Assembly: GCA_014773175.1 (NCBI GenBank)
Contig: VXCM01000118.1
Span: 6,301 to 70,300 of the forward strand
Origin: Lucifuga dentata
Lineage: Eukaryota > Chordata > Actinopteri > Ophidiiformes > Bythitidae
DNA length: 64,000 bases
Direction of reading: 5' to 3'
A program made the translations under genes and the position numbers. Below are positions 24,182 to 36,824 of the stretch, piece after piece; the stretch's first letter is position 1; each line of letters starts with the position of its first letter. The notes under the pieces were generated by a model. The model did no database searches, was not told where the DNA came from, and was given only the letters and a program-made list of their open reading frames with translations.

Positions 24182-26124
24182 TTACTAATGCTTATTTAGT
24201 GCAATACATTAAGCTGAACCACGTCTGGCAGCAGATGATTCCTTAAGGTGGTAACTTTTCATTCATAAGTAATGCATAATTCTGCTTACACTTTTATGGA
24301 GGCACTGTAAATTGGCAGAGAGGGTGTTCAAGAGCTCGTAACAAAAAAAACAAAAACAAAAATGCCTGGTAATTGTTTTATTATTTTTTGACTACTATGC
24401 CAGCCATGGGGTTATGTTATGTTAGAAAACCCCCTCGTAGCATTTTTGCTGGGCTACACTGCCTTCTAAATCAAACCTTGCAGAGTCAAATGAAGTACAG
24501 TGTGCTGGACTGGAGCAGGTTAAGGACTTCAGGTTCATGTTGGCCTTGGGCCCTCTGGTAGATGTAAACTGACTTCTCATTTCATTTCCATAATAGAAAG
24601 CCTAAGCAGCGTTTTGAGCCAGGAAAGGTTTTGTTGTGGAAACATCAGGACTTGATCTTCATAATAGCCAGAGGAGCCTACTGATTCAAAATAACACTTG
24701 CATGGCAGTTTTTTTTTTTCCTTGTGTGCTGGAATGTTGAGTATGGGACCGGTGACCTGCCAGATCTTTTGGCAAGTGGGATTGTTTTATTTATTTTTTT
24801 TTTAGATTTTTATTTTTTTGTTGTTCAGCTATCCACAGTCATTCACATCGATGCCAAGTGTTACAAATGTTATGAATTATTGGTCAAACTGAAGTTAATT
24901 CATGATAGTTTAATATGATGTTTGTGATTTATGCAGACTCGCTGATACCTTCGATATGTAGACTGCATCGAAATCCCATCAGAAGTCAACATCCTTGCAG
25001 ATTTTATGTCGTTCATTTTCTAGTCTCAGTTGCGCACCTGGAGTGTTTTAGTTTTTTTTTTTGTCTTTAATACATAAATAATAATACAGAAAAGAAAGTG
25101 ACTATATGAAAATGAAAAATGCCTGACTCATCCATTTAGGTAGTAAAAAGTCAAGTTGTCCTATTAATGTCTTTGAGCTGCATCTGGATATTGGAAAAGT
25201 AGTCAGATTTCTGATTGTTCTGTTATGGTGACATGTTTGTCAGCACTAAAACAGCTCAAATTATACCAAATGCCTTTAATTTTTTATTTTTATTTTTTTC
25301 ATTTTGCATGTTTGTAACAAATAACAGGGATCCTGGTCAGCACAGTGGAGTGTGGTGCTAACACTGACAGGAGTTCACACTGTAAATTCACACACATGAC
25401 ATTGTATAGCGCAGTTAATTAGCATCTAAAACTGGCATATGTTAAATAACACACACATTCACTGTGAATGACTCAGCACAGACACCTGCATCTGTGTGGG
25501 GGTGGGTGTGTGTTTGTGGGTGGATATACACAGTATAAAAACATCCTCATATGGGCAATAGAGAGATGGAAACTGGTGTAATTAGGCTGCATCACTCAAT
25601 AAATTCAAGCCTTGACATCTATTTTAGACAGATGGAGTATTCGGGTCAGGCTTTCATGTTGCCACCTCAGGTCCTTACTCAGTCAGATGCTCAGCTTCTG
25701 CTCACTTCTAATGGGACTCGTTCATTTCAAATGAAATATCCTCTCACACAAATCTCATCTCTGCTTGTTATTGATATACTGCATTCAGCCTCATTTACAC
25801 TGAATGGCGTTTCTACATAGAAACCAATATACCTTTCCAGAAGTCTGTTTCATTACTTTTTTAACCGATGACGTTACGGCAATCTGAAACAGTGCATGTG
25901 TCAACATTTAGAAACAATTGTGAACATCTTGTTAGTGCTACTGTGTCTCCTCATATCTGCTGGGTAGAGCTCTTGAAAGAATAAAACACAGTAAGCCAGT
26001 GATAAAGCTGTGCCATCAGTTATACAGTCAGGCTGCCAGCATAAGAGTGCTCTAGCTAATGTTAATGTCTGCTGGAGACGGGCCAATTGTAATACAGATC
26101 TAACACTTCCCTTCAGAAATAGTC

Positions 26125-26160
26125 TTTTTTTTTTTTTTTTTTNTTTTTTTTTTTTTTTTG
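26125..26160. repeat. poly(T) with N join
   Basis: T runs around an N at 26143. Confidence 0.85.
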
Positions 26161-28349
26161 TTAATGTTGATGGTGATAGTGCAACAGCGTATAGTCAAAA
26201 AAATAAACATACAGTGAAATTACTTCTGGGACATTGGCAATGAGCCTCCTAAACACACACACGTTGGCTACTTTATTTGGTGCATCCGCTTAGAAACATG
26301 TTGAGCCTGTTTCTCACCTCCAGCCTGCAGATTTGTTACCAGAAGTTACCAGAAACACAAATGCAAAACTAAGAAATGGGAGTATTACACACCCAAAGAG
26401 GACAATACTGCAAATGCCAATTGAGTGTAACACCAATGTTGAGCCGCTGGAAAAACCCCAGTATTTGAGCTTTGCAGTGCAAACCAAAAGTTCATCGCCA
26501 TCCTCCCAACAAAAATCAGTGTGAGCAAGAAGGAGCTGTGACGATGTGTGATGCCTGGGGATCTCTGCAGGATTTTTGTGAAAGTGCCTCATTACAACAT
26601 TCAATGAACATATTAATGCCCTTAATACAGGATACTATTGAATTGTTACAGGCCGTGCAATATACATTATTGTAGTAATCACAGTATTTTTTTTAACCAA
26701 ACTTTGATTATCTCAGACTATTTTAATCTCCCTTTGTTGAATTTTCTTGTATAAACACGCCATGTTTATCTGCTATGTTGGCTGATGGGAATTGTAATTT
26801 TTTAAACTTCAACCAATTGAAACTGTGCAGCTACGTAATGCAAGCTACACTTGATTGTTGTTTTACACAAATTCAGTCCTTTGATGCAGTGCCATCACAG
26901 ATGGCCTTGATGCTCGCCGCAGACATTTCAGATTTATAATTTTAGAGAAATGACTGATTGCTGGTATGACGATTCATTGGGTAACCAAAGGTGTAGGTTA
27001 ACCATTGCTGTTACCCATGCAGACCTAGCTCTCTGTTGTTCTAGATCAACATAGATCAATAGATCGAGTTTATTTGGCACTGGCCCAAGATTACTTCCTC
27101 TAGATGGTCTCAGTCCAATTGGTTTGATGTGGTTCTGAGTGGGATGTGTTCACTTGCGCTCAAACAAACCAAATTTGGAGGGGAAACAGTCAAGTCCAGG
27201 GTCTGAAACAAACACTTCAAACAAACTAGATGTGAAAGACCCTTAGTGTAGCATCCTGAGAGCTGCTTTCTATCTACAGTTTTCTATTTTTATGCAATTG
27301 TATTCAAGGTCTGGTGCACTCACTGTGTTCTCAGGTCAAAGCTGGATAAACAGTCCTCCTCCGCAAAAACTTTTTCCTTTGTGCAAACAGTCAGAGGTCA
27401 GACATGGCTACATGCACAGCGAAATATTGTATTCTAAAGAATTTGAGATTAGAATTTTGGCAGGAGAATTTTAATACCGCATAAGTCATTTTATGGAAAT
27501 TCTGAAGTTGTCGATGTTCTGGGATATGGATCAATAATAATAAAAAAAAAAAGAGTGTGAGAACTGGCCTGAGACATTTATGCGTATGAGAAAGAGAAGG
27601 ATGACATATCAAGCCTTGGACAATAATCACAGTAGCTTGTGTATGCGTGCGGTCATGCATGTGATAAAGATTGACACCCCTCCAAGACATTCTTTTGGCT
27701 GGCTCTCTGTCCTGCTGTATGGCCGATGTGTCTCTCGTCTCTACTGCTTCTATCTTGGACACATGACAGAGTGTCTGCAAGGAAGGGGAGGCTGCTCATC
27801 GTCTTGTTTGTCTGTTATCCTTCCATCCATCCATTCATCAGTCCATCCCTGCATATTTCCACCCTGCTAGCTGAGCATCATTACACAATATGCTCACACT
27901 GCCCACTTGCCCCCTTCACTCACAAAGAACCAAGAGAGATGCATAGAGATGAATCCCCCTCCCCAGTGGGACCCAATCCATCAACTGCAGCACAACGTTT
28001 AAGGCAGCACTAGCCAGCACACACACCCAACCAGCATGTCCTTTAAAGGCACAGGGCTCGCTAATGGCAGGAACTTTAACTGAATTCAGGACAATCTGCT
28101 TTTCTGTGAGACCAAGCGTTAGCTCGGTGTTAATGGAAAAACTTGCAGTTCACAGCGTTACTCCGCTCACAGTGAGCTCAGAGCCGCAAAGAGATGATGT
28201 CAAACCCTCAATCACGTGCACGCAGGGAACCTCACACCACTTCTTGTGTGCAGAGGATGATGTAATGACTACATTCATTCTGCCCTTGTTAGAGGAAACA
28301 AAGGACCAACCAGAGCACAAACACACAACACATGCACACAAACACTCAG

Positions 28350-28350
<1 letters not shown>

Positions 28351-28402
<52 letters not shown>
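28351..28402. repeat. (CT)n microsatellite
   Basis: About 26 CT units. Open frames across it on both strands (poly Leu-Ser, poly Arg-Glu) are artefacts of the repeat. Confidence 0.95.
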
Positions 28403-28405
<3 letters not shown>

Positions 28406-30141
28406 TGTCTCGCACTCATTATTGGAGGACAAATGTGCCTCAGTGTAAAGTAGTTCAGAATTTGTTTGCAATTAATTCATAGTGCAAATTTTAAAATGCC
28501 AGTGATATCATGTCATCTTTACTTACTGCTTGTGATTTGTTCACTAAAATGATAATCCAGCCAGTCAGCAAAAAACATTATCGGCCCCAAATCTGTTTTT
28601 ATACACTTCGTTCGGCATTTGCAGCTTCATCAGGCTGATTTATTTCCATTTCCTCCATTGTACTTGAAAAAAAACCTTTCCATCCTCTCGTACCTGACTT
28701 GGGGGGCCTCTAGCGCGGAAATGCCTGGGACATGGGAACATTTCAACTGCTGAGCTGGCTGTTGGTGGAACGGGTTCACGACTGGAGCACTAAAAGCACG
28801 CTTGGAACGCCTCACCCACTTACCCCTTCCTGTCCTCAAGAAATTAATTTGGGGTTAGAGGGGGGGAAAAATTGCAATATCCTCCTGACAGCAAGAGGTT
28901 TCTGGTGTTTGTTACATTCTGGTCATTCTGTAAAAGACATGCAGCTCAGGGATAATGAGCTATTTTTGTGAATATTATGTTTTCCTAACACCCAGAAACG
29001 CAGAGTGGCCTACTTGTGCACATATCGACAATATACTCTCTGCACTACGGTAGAAATTCATTTTAGCCACACTGAGTAGTCACCTGAGGGTTACACTGAG
29101 CTAGCTTACTGTTCGTGAATTTGACAGTGTGTGCGTGTGTGTGTGTGAAAGCTTGTACACCAGAGGTAGCAGATCTCTCTCTCTCTCTCATAATGGGATT
29201 TGTTTTGTGAACCCACTCCAAGTCATGATCTCATCCCCTTCCAGTTATTTAAATCCCACTGCTCTCTTCAGCACCTTACAAGATCCATTTTTATAGCTTT
29301 AGTAATGATTCCAGCTGTACCTTCACACTCCTTCCTTCAGGCCTGAAGCACCGCAGCAAAGCCCCACAGGCATTCTTGCACTCGAAACCCCCTCTACTTC
29401 TGTAGTCTGACAAAAATACCACAGTGTGAAGAGTGTGTCATGGCAGACCAGCCCATTATTTTCATCACAACATTACTTTTCTTCCATCTTCTGCAACCCT
29501 CTATTCCCACATTAAAAATAACTGCATAACGAGAAGCTTTGACATGCACTGTGCTTAATCGTAATTGGTGGGATGTGGTGACACACTTAGAGCATTCAGT
29601 CAATCCTACCGTCAAATCAACAGCATTTTAACTGAATTCAGTTTATATACTGTACAACAGTAGAGTAAATTATAAAGACAAATACAAGTTAACTAGAACT
29701 TATTTAATTGGATAAATTCAATCTCTGTCGTGTCCGTGTAGGAGGAATAGTAGATCGTAGATTTATTGATTTGTTCTGTGGCACACAAGGACGCAGCAAC
29801 CTCGTCTATCATCTACGCCTGGGAGAATTTGCTAAAGAAAGTCGGCAAGCTTTCGGTTTGTTAGATAAGTTGTTTATCCTAGCACTTTTTGTTCATTGGC
29901 TTTGATTTTTCATTGTTAGCGACCAGGGTTATGTTGCAAATGTATGTATTGCAAGAACAAAGTAAATAATCTTGTATGGTGTTGCCTAAACCAGCAGTTC
30001 TCAAACCATCTCTGAGCAAACCAAAACATCACCAATTACATCAGCAATGACTATAAGAAAAACCACGGATAAAACTTGTGTGCTGCACTGAAATTGAGAA
30101 GTTTATAGTAGTAAGTAAGTGTGAAAAGTGACCTTCAGTGT

Positions 30142-30973
30142 GCACTGGGAAGGTTTGAGGCCGAGTGTGAAGCGACTGGGATGAGAATTGAGAATCAGCA
30201 TCTCCAAGTCTGAGACCATGGTGCTCTGCTGGTAGAAGGTGGACTGTTTCCTCCAGGTTAGAGGGGAATCACTACCCCAGACAGAGGAGTTTAAATATCT
30301 TGGGGTCTTGTTCACAAGTGGGGGTAAGATGGAGCGTGAGATCAATAGACGGATTGTTGTGGCGTCAGAGATCCTACAGATGCTGTACCGGACCGTCATG
30401 GTGAAGAGGGAGCTGAGCCAGAAGGCGAGGCTCTCAATTTATCAATCGATCTACGTTCCTATCCTCACCTATGGTCATGAGCTTTGGGTAGTGACCGAAA
30501 GGATAAGATTGCAGATACAAGCGGTGGAAATGAGGTTTCTCCATAGGGTGTCAGGGCTCACTCTCAGGGACAGGGTGAGAAGCTCAGACATCCGGGAGGG
30601 ACTGAATGCAGCCGCTTTTCCTCTGCAACGAAAGGAGTCAGTTGAGGTGGTTCGGGCACCTAGTAAGGATGCCCACTGGTCGTCTCCCTAAGGAGGTCTT
30701 CCAGGCACGTCCAACTGGGAAGAGGCCCCGGGGAAGACCCAGNCGTCTCCCTAAGGAGGTCTTCCAGGCACGTCCAACTGGGAAGAGGCCCCGGGGAAGA
30801 CCCAGGACACGCTTGAGGGATTCTATCTCCCAGCTGACTTGGGAACGCCTTGGAGTCCCCCAGGAGGAGTTTGAGGGCCTGGCTGGGGACAGGGAAGTGT
30901 GGGCCGGGCTGCTTAGTCTGCTGCCACCACGACCCGGACCTGGATAAGCAGAGGATAATGGATAGATGGATGG
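30142..30973 (+). mobile_element. RTE/Rex3-like LINE, 5'-truncated, nested in hAT
   Basis: The + strand encodes the C-terminal part of an RTE-clade reverse transcriptase: EFKYLGVLFTSGGKMEREI, then KARLSIYQSIYVPILTYGHE, then RFLHRVSGLTLRDRVRSSDI. A frameshift near 30600-30660 moves to LRWFGHLVRMPTGRLPKEVF and the terminal LLSLLPPRPGPG followed by a stop. A short GATG-type tail (GATAGATGGATGG) closes it at about 30973. The 5' part including the endonuclease is gone. A 62-bp duplication around the N at 30743 is an assembly scar. Confidence 0.88.
30681..30805. other. assembly scar: 62-bp exact duplicate around a single N
   Basis: 30681-30742 equals 30744-30805. The RTE family carries this block once. 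Confidence 0.85.
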
Positions 30974-32721
30974 AAATAAGCATGAAAACTTATTGATACC
31001 CATATAGAACAGAAGTAAATGGTTTGCACACGGTAAGAGTTGGGACTTTTTCATCAAAAAAAATAAAATTCCTAATTACAAGAGAATAGTAATTACACTT
31101 AAAAAAAATTTTAGTAATGTAGGCCATTTTATTTGTGAGTTATCTGGCATACCACCAGGAGGTACTTCAAGTACCACTAGTGGTACATCCACCACAGTTT
31201 GAGAACCACCGACTTAAACAATCAGAATAATCACTTGACTGACCCCTCCTCTCACACTGTCACTGTTGTGTGAAATATGGTCTTTTTTTTTATTCGCTTT
31301 TAAGACTCATTAAATAAATACTTCAAAATTATGGATCCATTTTCATTCATTTTGGGTTGATGTTGCTGTTGGCTCACAATTCAATTAACCCATCATCACA
31401 ACTAACCCATCATGAATGTGATCCTATCTAACCCTAACCCTCTGACCCTATAACCCTCTAACAAACACATCAAACATTTTCTTGTGCTACAAGTTTATAT
31501 TAAAGTACAACATTTTAGGTCAGCTGAGTTCTGCTGAAGCTCATAAAATGAAAAGAAAATGAAATACTTTCTGGACAGAGCATCCACTTGAAGCTGAACC
31601 CAGCATTAGAATTTTGTTTGGGTGTGTCGGTCAAACCTGCACTAAGTAAATTGGTGGGATGACCTAATGGGTGTATTTATACTTTTAAAAGTCTTTCTGG
31701 GTGGATGTTTGTATTAAACAGATGTTTAAAGAGGAGATTTGGTGACACTTGTTTTTCAGGAAAGTCTGGAACTTCCAATTGATTACATTTCCTCGATACC
31801 ATTTGACCTCTCATGTGGGTTCGGCTGTGTGTGTGTGTGTGTGTCTGTGTGTGTTAAATCACTCAGTCCTGTCACTGGCAGAGCAGAGTTGAATAAAGTG
31901 GGTCATCATTGGATTATCATTTGATATTTATAACGTAGTAGAGAATAACGCTGTTCTCCCTGTCAGGCTGTAACGGAGAGGAAGCTCACAGCTTCACTCT
32001 GCCTCTCTCTCTCTATTTCAGGAGCAGTTTAGCTTAGAGACTTTTGCAAATTGACACATTGGCGTGTTTCCTCTTAACTATTTTGTACCATAGGCGGTTA
32101 CCACGTTAAATATGGGATCATTCCAACCAATCACATTTTAAGTCTGTTATTTTAAGAATGTAGGTTGCAGCAGTAAAGTTAACCTTAATTTTATTATTTT
32201 TATGGCACGGTAACTACAATTATTCAGGTTATATATGAGGTCCACATCTTGCTTATATCTAACCTGCTTACTATTGATCTGATCATACAGTTCTTGCATT
32301 TCCCATTGACCCCATGTTGTTGTGGTCCAGCGCAAATGGAACCATGCTGCCAGTTCTTTCAAAACTAAATTGCTGGATGTCCTCAGAGCTGATGTCTGTG
32401 TTCTAGTGGGCCAGTGGTCTAAGATGCAAACCATATGACAAAACGCTGAATTGAATTGTGTGGATGTTAAATCTTCCCTCCTTTGTAAGATTTATTTTTC
32501 CTTGAATAGAGAAAACATGCACACAAGCCACTTTGCATGTGAATGAATTTCAGGACGGGGCAAGTCCCAGTATTTTTGTGGCCTCTTTTGGCTCCCACAT
32601 ATCCTCCTCAGTGAGGTTGGATTTCCGCTCCCCTGTCCAGCGATAGTGCTTTTAATCCATCTGATATGTCGATGGCACATATGAAGTCATCATATATGAT
32701 GCAACCAATGTTTTTCTTTCC

Positions 32722-32746
32722 TTTTTTTTTTTTTTTTTTTTTTTTT
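32722..32746. repeat. poly(T) tract
   Basis: About 25 T's. On the - strand it yields a poly-Lys stretch in an otherwise unrecognised open frame (32608-32970), which I do not call a gene. Confidence 0.75.
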
Positions 32747-33239
32747 GGTTCTTTGGCTGCAACCTGAGAGCCAGCAGTTTTACAGAGGGAGGTTAAGGTT
32801 GTATTTTTAGTGATTCTATTTCTCCTTTGCCAGTGTGCCAGGCTGCAAGCTACCACACTATGGTTACATATTGTGGAGTGAATCTTCAAAACCAGGCTTT
32901 CATCAGTGTCTGGAGCTGAAGTGGCTCTTCCATTTTTCCCTTTCTGTAACAGGCAGAATGAGGAGGTCAATAAAGCTCTAAATCTGTATCATCCGCAAAA
33001 TCCAGACAACAGAATGCTGGCTGAGGTAATTTTATTCGTGTGACATGTTTGTTCTGCAAAGCAATAGCAATTCACCTTTAACTGATGATATAATACAAGT
33101 TACTGACCTTACTGCATTGAATGTGCTTTGAGGTATAATAAGGCATTGATTCTTTTTAAATTCTTAATCTCCAGGTAGATTTGTCTTTTGATTCTCTGCT
33201 AGTTCTGTACTTTCAAGAGAACCACATTCATCCAGTTGA

Positions 33240-33708
33240 GTCCTCTCCCTAAAAGACCATCATGCAGGAGGACAGAAGAAAGATTGAGAAACGGAGCAGG
33301 ACTGCATGCGTGGAAGTAAAAAATTTGCTCTCCAAGTGCACCCCTCCCCTTTGTCTGTTACCTCCTGCCCTCGCTCTCTCTCGTCTGTCTCTGTCACTCT
33401 CTCCCTCCATCCCTGCTCTTTGTCCCGGGAATGTACCAACCAGAGAGGGGGAAGCGGAGGAGAGAAGGGGGAGGGGTGAGCCAGCATGTTAGACAGGAGA
33501 GAGGAAGAAAAAGGAGAGAATAGCATGTGGCAGGACAGAAAAGGCAGACAGTGAGGTCGGCGAAAGAACAAAACTGGAGAAAAAAATTGGATTTGAAAAA
33601 TAAATCTGCTGCTTCCCTCCTGTTCCTGCTGCAAATCAAATTGGGCTTTGAGAAAGTTCTGTTGGTGCAAGCTGTCAGGAAAAAGAAGAGTCCAGCAAGA
33701 GAAAGAAG
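33240..33708 (+). promoter_or_regulatory. polypurine-rich block ending in a strong donor, possible untranslated first exon
   Basis: An A/G-rich + strand with a C/T-rich patch at 33345-33420 ends at AAG|GTAAGA (33708/33709), a near-consensus donor. No acceptor upstream stands out, so if used it would be an alternative first exon inside the large intron. There is no open frame that could join the next exon (phase 0 at 38966) with a recognisable protein. The evidence is only the donor and the composition. Confidence 0.15.
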
Positions 33709-35120
33709 GTAAGAAAGAGAGGATGATGCTTGACAATAGGAAGATGGGAGAGAGCAAAATGGAGGGGATGAAAGCTGTGGAATCCACCAAACCAGCTTTT
33801 ATCCTCCAACACCACCAGTGCAGCTGCTGCTGATATTGTTGCCTCCCTCGTCTCTCTGAATCTCACACTTGAAGAGCTTATGGCATGTGTGAAAGGAAAG
33901 TGGAGGGCTGACATTTGTGTCCTGCTGTGGGGGAATTGTGCTCCCGACTGGTGAAACAGGACTCTGCAAGATGGCATGCATATTCTCACACTCCAGAAAC
34001 CTTTACACACTCACAGAGTGAGAAATAGAGGCTGTTGGACAGGTGCTGGAAAATTAAGGAGGGACAAACTCTTGAGCCCTTGCACGGCATGAAGGGAAGG
34101 AAAGTGTAGGAAGTAAATTGGGCAGCGAGTGAAAACAGGACAGAGGAAGGCTACAGTGAGTACAACGTGATTGTCTGACCGTGGCTTTCATAGTCTTCTT
34201 CTGTCGTCCTTGCTTCCTGTTTGCTCTTTAACCCACCCTCATGCTGCTGATCTGCAGGTCTCATTGCTTCCCCCTTTCCCTTGTATGCCTGCAAGACTCA
34301 TTAAAGTTGCTTGCATACAAAGTATAGCTGCTGGATTGAAGTTTATTTTGCCTCTGCAGAAACCTTTGTTAAAGGGACAGTGCAGCTTAACCTCTAGGTT
34401 AGTCTGCCTCATTAATTCATGTCTTTGCTTACAAAGATGTCAATGAGATGAATGTGCAGGTTGGTTACCTCTTTCCATATCTGAGTTTGATTAAAACAGT
34501 ATTTTAGAAGCTTATTAATTTTGGTTATTACTGATATGACTAATGTGACAGGGAGACCAAGGGTCACATTATATCTTATGGGCATATTAGGGTATATTAA
34601 CATTTTATAAGAATATTGTGTAGTTTGCAGCAAACACTGTGCAGTGCTATGAAGCCATGTCTGTGTGGAGGTTAAGTAAATGTGCTTTTGTGTTCTAGTC
34701 CAGTTCTGAAATAGCTAATCAATTAATTGATTAGTTGATTGAAAGCATTCATTTGCATTCCTGTTGATATTTTATATACTAAATTATTTGATTAATCATT
34801 CAATAGAAAACAAGAAAGATTAATTCTAACAATGTTGCTGTCTTTTAGTTCCCACTATACTGCACCCTTTGAACTTCCAACCTTACATATCTATCAATTG
34901 CTAATATTTTATACTTGGTCTTACTTTTTTTTTATTTTATTTTTTTTTGTAAAGAAAAACTGATTTTTTTATGGTTATAGTTGAAATGAAAATCCATCTG
35001 CTCAAGACTGGCTAGATTGCTGCCACCTGTGCTGTAAAGCCAGAGGAATTAGGGTTACAATGTCTGCTTGCACAGGTTTGTGTAAATCATGCATTAATGT
35101 GGTGTTAAACACAAACTGCA

Positions 35121-35153
35121 AGAGGAGGAGGAGGAGGTGGCGGCGGCGGCGGC
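35121..35153. repeat. (GAG)n-(CGG)n trinucleotide repeat
   Basis: AGGAGGAGGAGGAGG followed by TGGCGGCGGCGGCGGCC: an unusual GC-rich triplet run in AT-rich intron. Confidence 0.8.
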
Positions 35154-36787
35154 CTGTGGGCCTAGAATGGGAGACAACCTGTCTGATGGGCCACTCAGCT
35201 TGGGATGCACAATTGGTTTTCATCATGGGCTGTAATTTGGAAAAAACTACTGCTTACAAGCAGGACCACTTGCTGGCTTCTACTGTTATTTCCATAATTG
35301 GTGAGATTGGCATGTCAAGCAGGCACTAATCTTTGTATTTACTGTCTCATACAGCACTGAAAATAAAGTTTCTGCATGCACTTACTAACCTTTGCTGAGT
35401 TACAAATACACATTGCACCATTCTGTAATTATGGAGTTATCCAACTCGCAGTATGGTTCCTAATTCAGAAATGGTTGAAAAGTCTGTCAACAGATGTAGG
35501 AAATTGCAGACTTGGGACTTATGTCTGGTTGTTTGTAAAGTTTCATTATTCTCTCTATGTTGGAAATGCATTCCTACATTCTCCGTCATGGGGTGGAGCT
35601 ATAGATGTTGGTTTTCTGATGGTGGGCTGCTGAGCTCAACAGCTAATTAAGTCCTGTCATGGACACAAAGGAAATGAAAGTCACGTCACTCTGGTGGTTG
35701 TGTTCAAAGTTTATCATGCACTGTAAGCCTCAATTTTGGATCTAGAAGCTGAATATAATTGAGTGTTTAACAAAAAAGACTGACCTTTTCACTCTAAGTG
35801 CGCATATCTTTAAATTAAATTTATTTGATGTCCACTTGAAGTTGCCTTAAATCACTTGAGAAATTGAAAGCCTCCAGTATCAAACCGTGTGGACTGATAA
35901 ATGAAATACTGCTCCCAGGGTGCTCATTTACCCATAAACTAAAAAGCGCTGGGTTTGATCCGCCTCATCTTTAGATAACCTAGATACCATACCCTTCATG
36001 CCTAAGCTAACATTTCACACCACATCTTATTACTTAACATCACCATATTGTACCAAATTAATTTTGCTTTAACCACTAGACCCTTGAGCTCCATTCACAC
36101 AACAAAACCAAAATCAGTAATGGTTTAGCCTGTTCATACCTTGAGTCCTGTTTATCCTTGAATTCATGCAAGTTCCAGACATTTTATGAAAGAAAAACAT
36201 AACTTATTTTACCATTTTCCACCCACCTATTCCCCCATCTGTTCTGTTCTCAAATTTCCATGAGAAAGTCACAGAAAGAAATTTATGGCCTCAGATTTTC
36301 TTGTGATTGGTTAACTTACTCAACCACAAAATATTGCAGAAACACTGTTGGTCCTTTTGCTTGAGATTGAGCGATAGACACTTTTGAGATGCACAGATTC
36401 ACTTTGTCCTCCCTTTGACATTTTTATACAGCAGTGACACTGGTCCTTGTGATGCTAAGTAATTTGCAGAAACACACCGCTGGCTTGACAGGTGTAATCC
36501 ATCACTGCAAACAAGTTTCAGAGGACGTACATATCACACATCTAACTTTGTTGTAAGAGCAGCGATCCCAGTCTGATAAAATAAGTCACTCTTTCTTCCT
36601 CTGTCACTGTTGGTCATTGAGCAGCTTCTCAACGATGAATCCAAAACCAGCTGATGCAGAGCCAATTTTGAACAGGGCTGAAATGTCTGCCTTTCTGGGC
36701 TTGTATCTATTTATTTATTGCTGTGACTGGATTGGTGGCTGGATAGATTTGGTCGTGTTTGGAGTCTGAGTAGCAAAGTGCTGATAC

Positions 36788-36824
36788 AAAAAAAAAAAAA
36801 AAAAANAAAAAAAAAAAAAAAAAA
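36788..36824. repeat. poly(A) with N join
   Basis: A runs either side of an N at 36806. Confidence 0.85.

Larger units (their letters stand above)
29992..31211 (+). mobile_element. hAT-type non-autonomous element with nested LINE
   Basis: The left end CAGCAGTTCTCAAACC and the complement of the right end (CGGTGGTTCTCAAACTGTGG) match as hAT/Charlie-like termini. The flanking octamers GCCTAAAC (29984-29991) and ACTTAAAC (31212-31219) match at 6 of 8 positions, consistent with an old 8-bp target duplication. Near the right end is a palindrome, GTACCACTAGTGGTAC, typical of such elements. Most of the interior is a younger RTE LINE insertion (30142-30973). No transposase sequence remains. Confidence 0.7.

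Noticed and set aside
28064..28453. 129-codon plus-strand frame
   Set aside because: The end is poly Leu-Ser from a (CT)n microsatellite and the rest has no recognisable domain.
30239..30947. Overlapping open frames that look like a gene of about 230 codons
   Set aside because: The sequence is RTE LINE reverse-transcriptase C-terminus with a frameshift, so it is a mobile-element relic, not a host gene.
31429..31462. CTAACCCTAACCCT telomere-like repeats (also near 37580)
   Set aside because: Only two or so units each. This is too short to call an interstitial telomeric array.
32147..32970. Minus-strand frames that might be an L1-type ORF remnant
   Set aside because: I could not identify any reverse-transcriptase or endonuclease motif, and the poly-Lys part is only the complement of a T run.
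33260..33790. 176-codon minus-strand open frame, the longest in the window
   Set aside because: It is low-complexity Ser/Phe/Pro-rich sequence from a polypyrimidine strand. There is no family resemblance and no splice context.
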